Part shown: piece after piece, positions 35,443 through 45,274 of the stretch
How positions within the stretch are numbered: position 1 is the first letter of the stretch
Layout of the letters: every line of letters begins with the position of its first letter
From: Roseiarcus sp963835885
Lineage (GTDB): Bacteria; Pseudomonadota; Alphaproteobacteria; Rhizobiales; Beijerinckiaceae
Length of the DNA: 64,000 nucleotides
Reading direction: 5' to 3'
NCBI GenBank assembly: GCA_963835885.1
Contig: CAWIHF010000017.1
Coordinates: forward strand, 558,001-622,000
Translations under genes and position numbers: made by a program
Notes under the pieces: model-generated
What the model was told of the DNA's origin: nothing
Seen by the model: only the letters and a program-made list of their open reading frames with translations
The model's database searches: none

Positions 35443-38400
35443 ATGACCTATCCGCTTCGTCATATCTCTATCCGCGTGCCGTGGCACGACACCGGCTGGG
35501 ACGGCCGCGTCTGCGAGGCACCGCGCCTCAACAGCGCTTGCCTCACGCTCAAGCGAATTGCCCAAGGGCGCAATGATGCCGCTGAGCAGGCGGTCGCCGG
35601 ACAAAGCATAAGGGACCTGCCGCAACACAAGTGGCCCGTCTGTGTGACCGAACGCATGGCGTTCATGGCGCCCTTCGAATACGTCCGCATGGCGAGCCAC
35701 CCCTATAATCGAGGTTCGGAAACCCAACACGGCCACTTCAAAGAGACGCCTCTGCGGCATCCGCCGTACTCGGCCGCGGCAGTCCCGCTCGGGTGGATGC
35801 TGCGCGAGGCGATGGAGCAGCTTGGCGAGGAGCACGACCTCGACGTTCAGGCGGAGCGCGAGCCCGATCTCGGCTTCAAGACACAGTGGACACAGGAGCG
35901 ACTCAATCAAAAGGCGCTACTCGACACCTTCATTGGCCATCTCAAGACTGATGAGTCACTCTGCTTCTTCTACGCAAAACAGGTTCCCTTCGTCGAGGAA
36001 GCGGCGCGAGCCGCATCCTCATTGGTGTCGGACGCGTTCGCCATGTCTCTCCAGCTGAAGAGTACCACTACGCGACGCGCGACCTCGACGGCAAACTCCG
36101 CTCCGTCCTTTGGGAGCTGATGGTCCGGCACTCCATCCGTCCCGACTTCAAAGACGGCTTCCTGCTGCCCTACCACGCAGCCATGCGGAAAGCCGCTGAC
36201 GAACCTGATTTCGACCCGGCCGAAATCATCGCCTTGTCGCCGGCGGACCGCGTGACCGAGTTCTCACACGCTTCGCAGCTCGTGACGAACGATGGGGCCA
36301 TCGCCGCGCTACTCTCGTGCGCCGAAGCCCTTCGCCACGCAAAGCCGGTCCTGGCGGGACCGTGGGATCGGTGCCTCGAATGGATCGACGCCCGCCTTGG
36401 CGAGCTTTGGAAGGCCCGTGGCCCATGTCCCGGCCTTGCCGCCGCTCTCAGCGCTTTCGGATTAGAGCAGGGCACGTTCGTCGCGCGCACCTTAACGGAG
36501 AAGGCGGGCGAGAATGCGGATCCGTGGCCCCTCGTGGAGGCGATGTTCGCCGATCCCGGCAAGAGCCTTCCTAAGGCGCTCGCCGAAGGTGTCGGCAAGA
36601 CGCTTCGCGAAAAATGGGCGCGGCTGCCACGGGAGCGCCGGGACCTGCTGAAGCTTGTCAGCCGTTTCGAGATCACCGGCGATCAGGCGCGCGGCATTTA
36701 CGTTCAGGAAGAACGCGCCGAGGCCGGCATTGACAGCGCAGATGCGGATATCCTCGCCGACCCGTATTTGCTCTACGCCGACACCCGCCTAACGGCCGAT
36801 ACTATCAGCGTGTGGACGGTTGACCGCGGGGTATTTCCGCCGACTGTCATCCGCGACAAGCACCCGCTTCCCGAGCCAACGGCCTTGGATGCCGGGACCG
36901 ACGCGCGCCGTGTCCGCGCGCTTTCGATCAGCGTTCTTGAGGCGACGACCGCAAGCGGCAGCACGCTGATGCCGCAGGATCAGCTCGTTTTGGCGATCCG
37001 CGGCCTTGCCCTGGAGCCTCCGTGCGCGGTCGACGCCGACTTGATGGCAGTGGCCAAAGACGCCTTCGGCGGCGTCATCCAAGAAATCAAGATGGCGAAC
37101 GGCGCGCCCGCGCTACAGCTCGCGCGGCTTTCTGAGGTTGGCGCTGTTATTCGCAACGCTCTCGACAAGCGCATCAAGGGTAAGCGGCTTGCCGTGGCCG
37201 CTGACTGGCGTGTCTTGCTTGACGACCATCTAGCCAAACAGGGGGCGACCGCGACGGACGACCAGGAGGAAAGCGCACGAAGCGAGAAGGAAGCGGCCCT
37301 AAAGGAACTCGCGGAGTCGCGCCTGTCAGTGGTTATCGGTCCTGCCGGCACCGGCAAGACAACGCTCCTGTCCGTCCTTTGCTCCCATCCGGAGATCGCG
37401 CAGGGGGGCGTGCTGCTGCTCGCGCCGACGGGCAAGGCCCGCGTCCGCATGGAAGAGTCGACACGGCACCTGCAGCTCACTGGCTACACGATCGCCCAGT
37501 TCCTGAGTCCACACCGCTACGACGGATCAACCGGACGGTATCGGCTTTCGGATCACCCTACGGAGGCCAGAGCGCGCACCGTCATCGTCGACGAAGCGTC
37601 GATGCTGACCGAAGAAATGCTCGGCGCGCTGATCCAGGCGCTCAAGGGCGTACACCGGCTCATCCTGATCGGCGATCCGCGTCAGTTGCCGCCGATCGGC
37701 GCCGGCCGGCCCTTCGTGGACATCGTCAAGCACCTGGCGCCCGAGGGTATCGTCGAGAAATTCCCCCGTGTCGGCCCGGGATACGCTGAGCTTACGATCC
37801 TCCGGCGCCAGGCCGGCGAGGAACGAGAGGACCTCCAATTCGCGGAATGGTTTAGCGGTGGCCCGATCGCCCCTGGCGAGGACGATGTCTTTGATAAGGT
37901 GCTGACGGGCGGTGAGAGCCCGCACGTGCGTTTTGTCCAATGGCGGGGTGCCGACGACCTACGGTCGCAGCTTATCGCTTTGCTCGTAGAGGAGCTCGGC
38001 CCTAGCGGTCCCGATGACATCGCCGAATTCGATGCAACTCTCGGCGGCGAGCCGTGGAACGATCTGCGTTTCTTCAACCCGGCGCGCAACGTGAAACCCG
38101 GAGCCGCGCGGACTGCCGAGGGTTGGCAGGTCTTGTCGCCCGTGCGGACCACTGCCCACGGTGTGCCGGATCTCAATCGCCTGATCCACAAGCAGTTCCG
38201 CCAGCACATGATCGAGGCTTCCCGCAAAGAGCGGAACCGGAAATATCCGAAGCCAATGGGCGTCGAGGAAATTGTTTACGGCGACAAGGTCATCAACCTC
38301 ATCAACACCAATCCGAGTCTTCCCTGGAACAAGCACCGCAAGGTCTACCCCGCCAAGGACGACCCCTACATCGCCAACGGTGAGATCGGCATGGCCGTCG

Positions 38401-39182
38401 GCTACTACTGGAAACAGGGCCAGCCTGACTTTCGCTGGAAGCTCGAAGTCGAGTTCTCTTCGCAGCCCGGCTATAAGTATGACTTTACCTCAAAGGATTT
38501 CACCGAGGAGGCGAATCCCGTCCTAGAACTGGCCTACGCACTGACGGTCCACAAGTCGCAGGGCTCTGAGTTCGGCACCGTTTTTCTGGTCCTTCCGAAT
38601 CCTTGCCGGTTGCTGTCCCGAGAGCTTCTCTACACGGCGCTCACCCGCCAGAAGGACCGCGTCGTCATCCTGCACCAAGGAGAGCGCAGCTCTCTTCGCA
38701 AATACTCATCAGACGACCGGTCGGAAACCGCCCGCCGGCTGACGAATCTCTTCGTCGCGCCTTCGCCCATTGTGATTGACGGCCGCTTCTTCGAGGAGGA
38801 CCTTATCCACCGGACGTCGCGCGGGGAGATGGTGCGTTCGAAATCTGAAGTCATCATCGCAGACCACCTCGACGCCAGGAAGATCGAATACGGCTACGAG
38901 CAGCCCCTGACGATCGGCACGGCGACCAAGTATCCCGATTTCACGATTGAGGATGCGGAGTCCGGTGAGACATTCTATTGGGAGCATTGCGGCATGCTGC
39001 ATGTGCCGCGCTATCGCCGCCGCTGGGAAGAAAAGCTGGCCTGGTATGCCGCGAACGGGATAGTTCCTTACGAACAAGGGGGCGGAGCACGCGGAGCGTT
39101 GATCGTGACGCGTGACGAGCCAAATGGGAGCATCGACTCCGAGCAGATCACCCAACTCATCGCCGACGTGCTCATCCGCTGA
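35443..39182 (+). CDS. RecD-like superfamily 1 helicase with C-terminal PD-(D/E)XK-like nuclease, one frameshift
   Basis: One giant protein of about 1245 residues. The N-terminal 190 residues (PLRHISIRVPWHDTGWDGRV) and the next 400 match no domain I can name. The helicase core has IGPAGTGKTTLLSVL (Walker A, about 633), VIVDEASMLTEEML (Walker B, about 715), LILIGDPRQLPPIGAG, LTVHKSQGSEFGTVFLVLP and ELLYTALTRQKDRVVIL, as in RecD/RecD2. The C-terminus, after 1125, has VRSKSEVIIADHL, KYPDFTIED and FYWEHCGML, which looks like a PD-(D/E)XK nuclease (Glu, Asp, Glu/His). The frame is broken near 36008 by a net loss of one base: SRILIGVGRVRHVSPAEEYH and GKLRSVLWELMVRHSIRPDF continue in the new frame. 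The second part alone could start at ATG 36120. No partner genes; a stand-alone defence or repair enzyme is plausible. Confidence 0.72.
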
Positions 39183-39348
39183 CAACGCGACCGACGGAAT
39201 CGCACGTCTCAATGTCCGGCGGCCGACTGGCCTAAGGCCACAGACTGCTATCGTGCGGTGCTGCCGCTTCGGGTCCGAAAGCAGCCCCGCACGCGCCGAC
39301 GCCGGCCGATGCCTGCTAGACTGGGCTCGGCCCACATCAGAGCGATGG

Positions 39349-40428
39349 ATGTCTTTTCCGCAACTGCCGAGCCGGCTTCGGCTCATTCTCCGGCTCACCG
39401 CGATCAGCGCGGCGATCGGCACAGCCTACGTTCAGATCCATGTTTTGGAGAACCGCCAACCGTTCTTCGCCGCCTATGGCATGCTGCGCGGCGCGGTGGA
39501 CGGCATGCTGATCGGGATTCTTCTCTCCTCGCTCGAAGCTTTCGTTCTGCGGCAACCGGTCGGGGCGCCTCTGCGCCGCGCGCCGTTTGCCGTGGATGTG
39601 GCGGTGAAGACGCTGATCTATCTTGCCGTCATCCTGTTCGTCCTGTCGCTCGGCGCGTGGATGTTTCCGGCGCCGGGCGAACGGGGCATCGAAAGCGGGG
39701 ACGTGTTGTTCTCGCTCACGGCGACGTTCGTTTTCGTCTTCATGCTCGAGGTGAACCGCCTGCTCGGCCAGAACGTGCTGCTCAATTTCGTCACCGGCCG
39801 CTATCACAAGCCGCGGCTCGAAGAGCGAGTCCTGTTGTTCATCGACATGGAAGGCTCGACGGGGTTGGCCGAGCGGCTCGGCCCGCTCGCCTTTCACCGC
39901 CTGCTCAATCGTTTCGTCACCGATCTCACCGAGCCGATCGTGGCGGCGCGCGGCGAAATCTATAGCTACGTCGGCGACGAAGTGATCGCGACCTGGACGT
40001 TCGAGCAGGGCGTCGCTCAAGCCCGCTGCGTCGCGGCCTGTTTCAACGCTTTCGACGAACTGGCGCGAAAGGAGCCCGAATACCGACGCGAATTCGGCGC
40101 CGCCGTCAAGTTTCGCGCCGGGCTTCATTGCGGTCCCGTGGTGACCGGCGAGATGGGGTCGGTGAAGAAGGAGATCGTCTTTCTCGGGGACACGGTCAAC
40201 ACCGCCTCCCGCATCCAGGAGTTCTGCCGGCAGACCGGCGATCGCGTGCTCGCCTCGGCGGAACTGATCGATCAGCTGGAATTGCCGCCCGGCGTCGCAA
40301 AGCGCCCGCTTGGCGGCCTCCGGCTGCGCGGCAAGGGCGCGGACCTCGCGCTCTATGCGCTGACCAAGGCGCCGCAGGCAGCGCGTCGAGCCGAAGTTTC
40401 CCGGAGCCGCGAGACGGGACGCGTCTAG
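39349..40428 (+). CDS. Membrane-bound class III adenylate/guanylate cyclase
   Basis: 359 residues. The N-terminal 160 residues hold three to four membrane spans (LILRLTAISAAIGTAYVQI, VDVAVKTLIYLAVILFVLS, SLTATFVFVFMLEVNRLLG). The C-terminal catalytic domain has LLFIDMEGSTGLAERLG (metal-binding Asp), GEIYSYVGDEVIATW (second Asp) and HCGPVVTGEMGSVKKEIVFL followed by GDTVNTASRIQ. It converts ATP (or GTP) to the cyclic nucleotide at the inner membrane. I start at ATG 39349; longer readings overlap the helicase gene. Intact. Confidence 0.87.
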   Translation: MSFPQLPSRLRLILRLTAISAAIGTAYVQIHVLENRQPFFAAYGMLRGAVDGMLIGILLSSLEAFVLRQPVGAPLRRAPFAVDVAVKTLIYLAVILFVLSLGAWMFPAPGERGIESGDVLFSLTATFVFVFMLEVNRLLGQNVLLNFVTGRYHKPRLEERVLLFIDMEGSTGLAERLGPLAFHRLLNRFVTDLTEPIVAARGEIYSYVGDEVIATWTFEQGVAQARCVAACFNAFDELARKEPEYRREFGAAVKFRAGLHCGPVVTGEMGSVKKEIVFLGDTVNTASRIQEFCRQTGDRVLASAELIDQLELPPGVAKRPLGGLRLRGKGADLALYALTKAPQAARRAEVSRSRETGRV

Positions 40429-40606
40429 CTTTCGTTCTGACCTCATCGGACCCCGAGCGCAGAGACAACCCGGCCGGAGGGACGCTCGGCAGAAGTGCGG
40501 GCGATTGACCTTCCGAACCCGGGTCCATACGCTTTCTCCGACATCGCCGAGCCGCCTTAAGGGAACGCCGAAGGCAGAAGCCGGACGAAGGACCAGGGAG
40601 GAGTTC

Positions 40607-42106
40607 ATGTGCCAAGTTTGTGATGTCGTCGCGTCAGGCGCCGGCGGGGTCCAACGATTTGCCGCCTACGCCTCCGAGACGGGCTCACGCCAGGCCGCGG
40701 CCGCCAACCTCGAGGCGGCGCATGGCGCAACGGCCTATGCGATGCCGGAAGGCGTCGGGGTGAAGGGGCGCCGCACGCTGATCAAGGGCGGAACGGTACT
40801 GTCGATGGACGAGCGCGTCGGCAATCACGCGGTCGGCGACGTCCTGATCGACGGATCGACCATCGTCGAGATCGCCGCCTCCATCGATGCGCCCGACGCC
40901 GCGGTCATCGACGCGTCCGGCCATATCGTGATGCCGGGCTTTATCGACGCGCATCACCATCAGTTCGAGACGGCGCTGCGCAGCTTCCTCGCCGACGGCA
41001 TTCTCATCAACGACGGCCGGCCCGAGAGCGCGCATAATTATTACGAATCGATTCTCCAAAAGCTGTCGATGGTCTATCGGCCGCAGGACGTCTACATCAA
41101 CGAGCTGTTCGGCGGCGTCGCGCAGATCGACGCCGGCGTGACGGCGGTGATGGACATCAGCCAGATCCATCATTCGCCGGAACATTCCGACGCCGCAATC
41201 GAGGGCCTTCGCGCGGCTGGCCGCCGCGCCGTCTTCGGCTATTTCGAGGGCTGGGGCGACAAGGCGAAATATCCCGCCGACGCGAGGCGCATCCGCGAGC
41301 AGCACTTTTCCTCATCCGACCAGCTGCTCAGCATGTTCATGGGCGGCGAGATCTATTTGCCGGGCTACGAGAACGCCTGGAAGACCGGTCGCGAGCTGGA
41401 CCTGCCGATCGCCTTGCATGTGGTCGGGACGTTCGGGATGCAGCCGACCTTCGATGCGCTGGCGACCGCCGGCCAATTCGGCCCGGACTGCTTCTTCATC
41501 CACATGACCGGCATGAGCGACATGGCCTGGAAGGCCGCAGCCGACGCCGGCGCGCATGTCACATTCGCCGTGCCGATCGAAATGCAGATGCGGCATGGGA
41601 CGCCGCCGATCCAGAAGGCGCTCGATCTCGGCATGAGCATGTCGCTGTCGAGCGACGTCGAATGCACGATGACGGCGGACATGTTCACCCAGATGCGTGG
41701 CGTCATGACGCTGCAGCGCATGCTGGCCAACGAACGGGCGCTGAAAGGCGAAGACTATCCGAAGCTCATGTCGGTCTGGGACGCGCTAGGCCTCGCCACG
41801 ATGGGCGGGGCCAGAGGGCTCAGGATCGACGCCAGGACCGGTTCGCTGACCCCGGGCAAGGAGGCAGACATCATCCTGCTCGACGCGACCGCGCTCAACG
41901 TGGCCCCGCTCAATCACGCGCCCGGCGCCGTCGTGACGCTGATGGACCGGTCCAATGTGTCGACCGTGTTTTGCGCCGGCCAGATCAAGAAATGGCGAGG
42001 CGGAATGGTCGGCTACGACGTCGCCAAGCTGCGCTCCGAACTGGAGGCGAGCCGCGATTATGTGTTCGCAGCCGCGGGAATCGAGCGCGAACTGTTCCGG
42101 GCCTGA
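40607..42106 (+). CDS. Amidohydrolase, TRZ/ATZ (chlorohydrolase/SsnA-like) family
   Basis: Metal-dependent hydrolase of the amidohydrolase superfamily, 499 residues; substrate unknown, possibly a deaminated purine, cytosine or guanidino-type compound. AGGGAGGAG precedes the ATG at 40607. MPGFIDAHHHQFETALRSFL holds the HxH metal pair, LPIALHVVGTFG the third His, and SLSSDVECTMTADMF the Asp. SLTPGKEADIILLDATALNV is the typical C-terminal beta sandwich. An unusual N-terminal stretch of about 60 residues with MCQVCDVV precedes the standard start of the fold. Confidence 0.8.
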   Translation: MCQVCDVVASGAGGVQRFAAYASETGSRQAAAANLEAAHGATAYAMPEGVGVKGRRTLIKGGTVLSMDERVGNHAVGDVLIDGSTIVEIAASIDAPDAAVIDASGHIVMPGFIDAHHHQFETALRSFLADGILINDGRPESAHNYYESILQKLSMVYRPQDVYINELFGGVAQIDAGVTAVMDISQIHHSPEHSDAAIEGLRAAGRRAVFGYFEGWGDKAKYPADARRIREQHFSSSDQLLSMFMGGEIYLPGYENAWKTGRELDLPIALHVVGTFGMQPTFDALATAGQFGPDCFFIHMTGMSDMAWKAAADAGAHVTFAVPIEMQMRHGTPPIQKALDLGMSMSLSSDVECTMTADMFTQMRGVMTLQRMLANERALKGEDYPKLMSVWDALGLATMGGARGLRIDARTGSLTPGKEADIILLDATALNVAPLNHAPGAVVTLMDRSNVSTVFCAGQIKKWRGGMVGYDVAKLRSELEASRDYVFAAAGIERELFRA

Positions 42107-42237
42107 CGCCCCCGCTTGTCCCGAAGCCCCTCAACCGGGCTGCCGCATTTCGTTGGGGCGCCCATGACAGCGGCATGACATCGCATTGTCGCCGAGCAAA
42201 CCGAGCGTTATATGTCGTTTCTGAAAGATGAGCGACC

Positions 42238-43344
42238 ATGCCTTCGCAAACAGCAACGATCTGGGCGGCCGCGACCGGGGCCGCCGTCGTCGTCGCGGGA
42301 ACCGCGGCGGCCTATTGGGCGCATCCGACGTTCATCTGGCCGAGTCCCTTTCCCTTCGCGGCGGCTGAGCGGGCGCCCGAGACCCCTGCGCCGCCCGCCC
42401 GGGCCGTGAAGGCGCCCACGCCCGCTGTGGCCAGCGCCCCTGCCGCCAAGCAGCCGTCTCCGGTGGCTGCCGCGGCCCAAGACAAGCCGGCGTTCGACGT
42501 CGTCAGCGTCGAGCCGACCGGGGAGGCGGTCGTCGCCGGGCGCGCGGCGCCCAACGCGAAGGTCGCACTCACGGACGCGGGCAAGACCGTCGCCGAGGCG
42601 ACGGCGAACGCCGAAGGCCAGTTCGTCATCATCCCGCCGGCGTTGCCGCCGGGGAAGCATAGCCTGGCGCTGTCGACCGGCGCCGGTCCTTCGGCGCAGA
42701 CTTCCAACACCATAAGCGTCGCCGTCGCGGTGCCCGAACCGCCGCCGGCGGCTTCGCCGGCCTCGTCCCAGCCGCCTCCGCCCTCTTCGACGGCCCTGGC
42801 GGTTCCCGCCGGATCCGTTCCCGCTGGGCCATCAGGCTCAGTCGCGGTCAAGTCGATCGAGGCCAGCCCGGGCGGCCGCCTGGTCGCCATGGGCTCGGCG
42901 AGGCCGAACGCCGTGGTGCGCCTCTATCTCAGCGGCGCCTACGTCGGCGACGCCAAGACCGGCGCCGACGGCCGCTGGTCGCTGACGATCGAGCACGGCA
43001 TGACGCCCGGCGGCTACCAATTGCGGGCCGACGAGATCAATCCGTCCGACGCCAAGGTCGCCGGGCGGGCCGAGGCGCCGATCGACTATCCCGCCACGGC
43101 CGCGCCCGGCTCCCCGACCTCCCCCGCCGCATTAGCGGCATCGCCTGCCGACGTCGTCATCGACTCGATTCATACCCATCACGTTGGCCCCGGCAACACG
43201 CTCTGGGGCATCAGCCAGAAGTTCTATGGCGACGGCTCGCACTACGAGGAAATCTTCGCCGCCAACGCGGACCAGATCCGCAACCCGAACCTGATCTATC
43301 CGGGCCAGGTGTTCATCGTCCCCAAGCCCGGGCCTAAGCCTTAG
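42238..43344 (+). CDS. LysM-domain protein with Ala/Pro-rich linker (YgaU-like)
   Basis: 368 residues: an N-terminal hydrophobic anchor (IWAAATGAAVVVAGTAAAYW), then long Ala/Pro/Ser-rich linkers joining two Ig-like modules (VVSVEPTGEAVVAGRAAPNA and VKSIEASPGGRLVAMGSARP). It ends in a LysM motif (HHVGPGNTLWGISQKFYGDG ... IYPGQVFIVPKPG), which binds peptidoglycan. Likely an envelope protein with its C-terminus in the periplasm. Intact and monocistronic. Confidence 0.85.
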   Translation: MPSQTATIWAAATGAAVVVAGTAAAYWAHPTFIWPSPFPFAAAERAPETPAPPARAVKAPTPAVASAPAAKQPSPVAAAAQDKPAFDVVSVEPTGEAVVAGRAAPNAKVALTDAGKTVAEATANAEGQFVIIPPALPPGKHSLALSTGAGPSAQTSNTISVAVAVPEPPPAASPASSQPPPPSSTALAVPAGSVPAGPSGSVAVKSIEASPGGRLVAMGSARPNAVVRLYLSGAYVGDAKTGADGRWSLTIEHGMTPGGYQLRADEINPSDAKVAGRAEAPIDYPATAAPGSPTSPAALAASPADVVIDSIHTHHVGPGNTLWGISQKFYGDGSHYEEIFAANADQIRNPNLIYPGQVFIVPKPGPKP

Positions 43345-43465
43345 ACGGGGCCCCGGCGCCTCGTCGAGGCTCTCGCCCGACGTTGGGTCCTTGGTCGGCC
43401 ACGTTTTGCCTCGGTCAGCAATCGGCGGCTTGCGGCCGGACGCGACGCAAGCGAAAATCGGCCCC

Positions 43466-44746
43466 ATGCCGCCCGTCGACCTTCTCGCTGACCTCCGACT
43501 GACGACGTTCGACAACGCGCTCGGGCGCCGCATCATCGAAGCGCACATCTGGGCGGTGCGCGAGGGGTTGCGCGGCGCCGACGCCTATGACCTGTTCGAC
43601 GGCTATTGCCAGCGTCTCGTCGCGGGAGGAACGCCGCTGTGGCGGGGGCATACGGCGATGGAAACGCTGCATCCGCAATGGAGCGGTTACGGCTACACTT
43701 GGCAGCGCGAGCTCAACGCCATCGCGCCCGAGCAATATCTCCACGGCAGCTTCCAGGGGCCGGACTGGCTGGCGAGCCCGCTCAACGATTTGATCGGCAG
43801 GGCGGACGACGGAGAGCCCAATCCGTCGATGCGGCGGCGCCTGGAAGCGGGGCCGGACCAGCGCGATTTCCCGGTGTTGGAGGAGTTCTTCGCCCAGGGC
43901 GGGACCGATTACGCCGCCTATCTCTTCGTCTACGGCAAGGGCGACGACCGCGACCGGTCGCAGGGGAGCGGCATCGTCTATTCCTTCGCCACCGACCGGA
44001 GAGGCGGCTTCGCGGACGAAGACGTGACGCTGCTGCAGGCCACCCTGCCGGCGCTATCGCTGGCGATGAAGGCCCATGCCGGCCATGTCATCGCCTCGGG
44101 ACTGCTGGCGACCTACCTCGGCGAGGACGCGGGGCGCCGCGTCCATGCCGGCGCCGTCACCCGCGGTTCGATGACGACGCTGCGCGCGGTCATTTGGTAC
44201 GCCGACATCCGCGGCTTCACCCGGATGAGCGATTCCGCGCCGGGCCCCGCTGTCGTCGACCTGCTCAACGACGTCTTTGAAATTCTGACGGCGTCGTTCC
44301 GCGCCCGCGGCGGCCAGGTGCTGAAATTCATCGGCGACGGCATGCTCGCCACCTTCTCCTTCGAGGAGGCGGACCGGGTCGAGACGTGCCGCCGCGCGCT
44401 CGACGCGGCGGTCGAGGCGATGGAAAAGCTCGGCGCGATGAACGCGGCGCGCACGGAGGCAGGCGCTCCCGCCGCCGCGGTCGATCTCGCTCTCCATATC
44501 GGCGAAGTGCTCTACGGCAATGTCGGCGCGACCGACCGGCTCGATTTCACCGTCATCGGCCCTGCCGTCAACGAAGTCGCCCGCATCGAGAGGTTGTGCG
44601 AGCCGCTGGGCCGCGCGGTGCTGGTCTCAGCCGAATTCGCTGCCGCAGCGGAGCGCTGTGACCGGCGCCTCGAACCGCTCGGCCGCCATGCGCTACGCGG
44701 CGTACGCGAGCCGAAGGAGATTTTTGCGCTGGACCTCAGCGCGTGA
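43466..44746 (+). CDS. Soluble class III adenylate/guanylate cyclase
   Basis: 426 residues, no membrane spans. The N-terminal 230 residues form a sensor-like domain common in rhizobial cyclases (GGTPLWRGHTAMETLHPQWS). The catalytic domain shows AVIWYADIRGFTRMSDS (first metal Asp), VLKFIGDGMLATFSFE (second Asp) and LHIGEVLYGNVGATDRLDFT followed by VIGPAVNEVARIERL. I choose the ATG at 43466, which gives the typical MPPVDLLADLR start. It is the second cyclase within 4 kb. Confidence 0.87.
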   Translation: MPPVDLLADLRLTTFDNALGRRIIEAHIWAVREGLRGADAYDLFDGYCQRLVAGGTPLWRGHTAMETLHPQWSGYGYTWQRELNAIAPEQYLHGSFQGPDWLASPLNDLIGRADDGEPNPSMRRRLEAGPDQRDFPVLEEFFAQGGTDYAAYLFVYGKGDDRDRSQGSGIVYSFATDRRGGFADEDVTLLQATLPALSLAMKAHAGHVIASGLLATYLGEDAGRRVHAGAVTRGSMTTLRAVIWYADIRGFTRMSDSAPGPAVVDLLNDVFEILTASFRARGGQVLKFIGDGMLATFSFEEADRVETCRRALDAAVEAMEKLGAMNAARTEAGAPAAAVDLALHIGEVLYGNVGATDRLDFTVIGPAVNEVARIERLCEPLGRAVLVSAEFAAAAERCDRRLEPLGRHALRGVREPKEIFALDLSA

Positions 44747-44776
44747 AATGAGCCCGCCGCGCGATCTCAATCCGAG

Positions 44777-44959
44777 TCATAAGGGCCAGACATTCGTCAT
44801 TCGCAAGTCCGGGGCGAAGTCTGGGAGGTGCGGCGGCCAGGGATTTCGGCCCGTGATCGGACTCCGCCAGATTTCGTGACTGCCGCGCCCCTGTCGAACG
44901 AGCACGCATCCGCCCTTTGTAAGAAGGTCGCGGAGCGGTCGGTCGAACTGTGGCGCCAT
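44777..44959 (-). CDS. HicA-like toxin, C-terminus replaced
   Basis: 60 residues. RDLLTKGGCVLVRQGRGSHE IW-type sequence with SPITGR is the N-terminal half of HicA mRNA interferases (double-stranded-RNA-binding-like fold, catalytic His in GSHEIW). The expected C-terminal half is missing; instead the frame reads NPWPPHLPDFAPDLRMTNVW in what looks like intergenic repeat DNA. Its ATG follows the antitoxin stop directly. Probably inactive, or a truncated gene. Confidence 0.55.
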   Translation of the reverse strand: MAPQFDRPLRDLLTKGGCVLVRQGRGSHEIWRSPITGRNPWPPHLPDFAPDLRMTNVWPL

Positions 44960-45196
44960 TCACGCCGCCGCGGCCGCCGCTTCGCGCAAAGCCACGACCT
45001 GAATGAAGATCGAGTCTGGCGCAACGCCCGGATGATTGTCCGGCACGACGTCGAGCGTCATCTGCGAGACTTTTTCCAGGAGCCCATCCAGGGTCGGAGC
45101 GTCCGCTGCAACGGGAATCTCGTCGCAATGGCCGCTCCAAACTTTCGCCTCGGCGTCCCAAATCGCAGACACCGTGAAAATAACTGGTTTCGTCAT
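44960..45196 (-). CDS. DUF1902/HicB-like antitoxin
   Basis: 78 residues from the ATG at 45196, which has GAGGACGG upstream (an earlier ATG at 45214 is possible). VIFTVSAIWDAEAKVWSGHC, PVAADAPTLDGLLEKVSQM and LDVVPDNHP are typical of the DUF1902 branch of HicB-like antitoxins paired with HicA. Expressed together with the following toxin gene, with no gap between them. Confidence 0.75.
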   Translation of the reverse strand: MTKPVIFTVSAIWDAEAKVWSGHCDEIPVAADAPTLDGLLEKVSQMTLDVVPDNHPGVAPDSIFIQVVALREAAAAAA

Positions 45197-45274
45197 GCCG
45201 TCCTCGGTCGACATCCCGCGCCCGTTGCAGGGCGCACGACCCTTACCATCTTGCGGCGGCCGGCGGAAACCTCC

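Noticed and set aside
36120..39182. Helicase gene starting at ATG 36120 as a separate second gene
   Set aside because: The residues just upstream, in the same frame, are coding-like and continuous with it, so a frameshift in one gene is the better explanation; the separate start remains possible.
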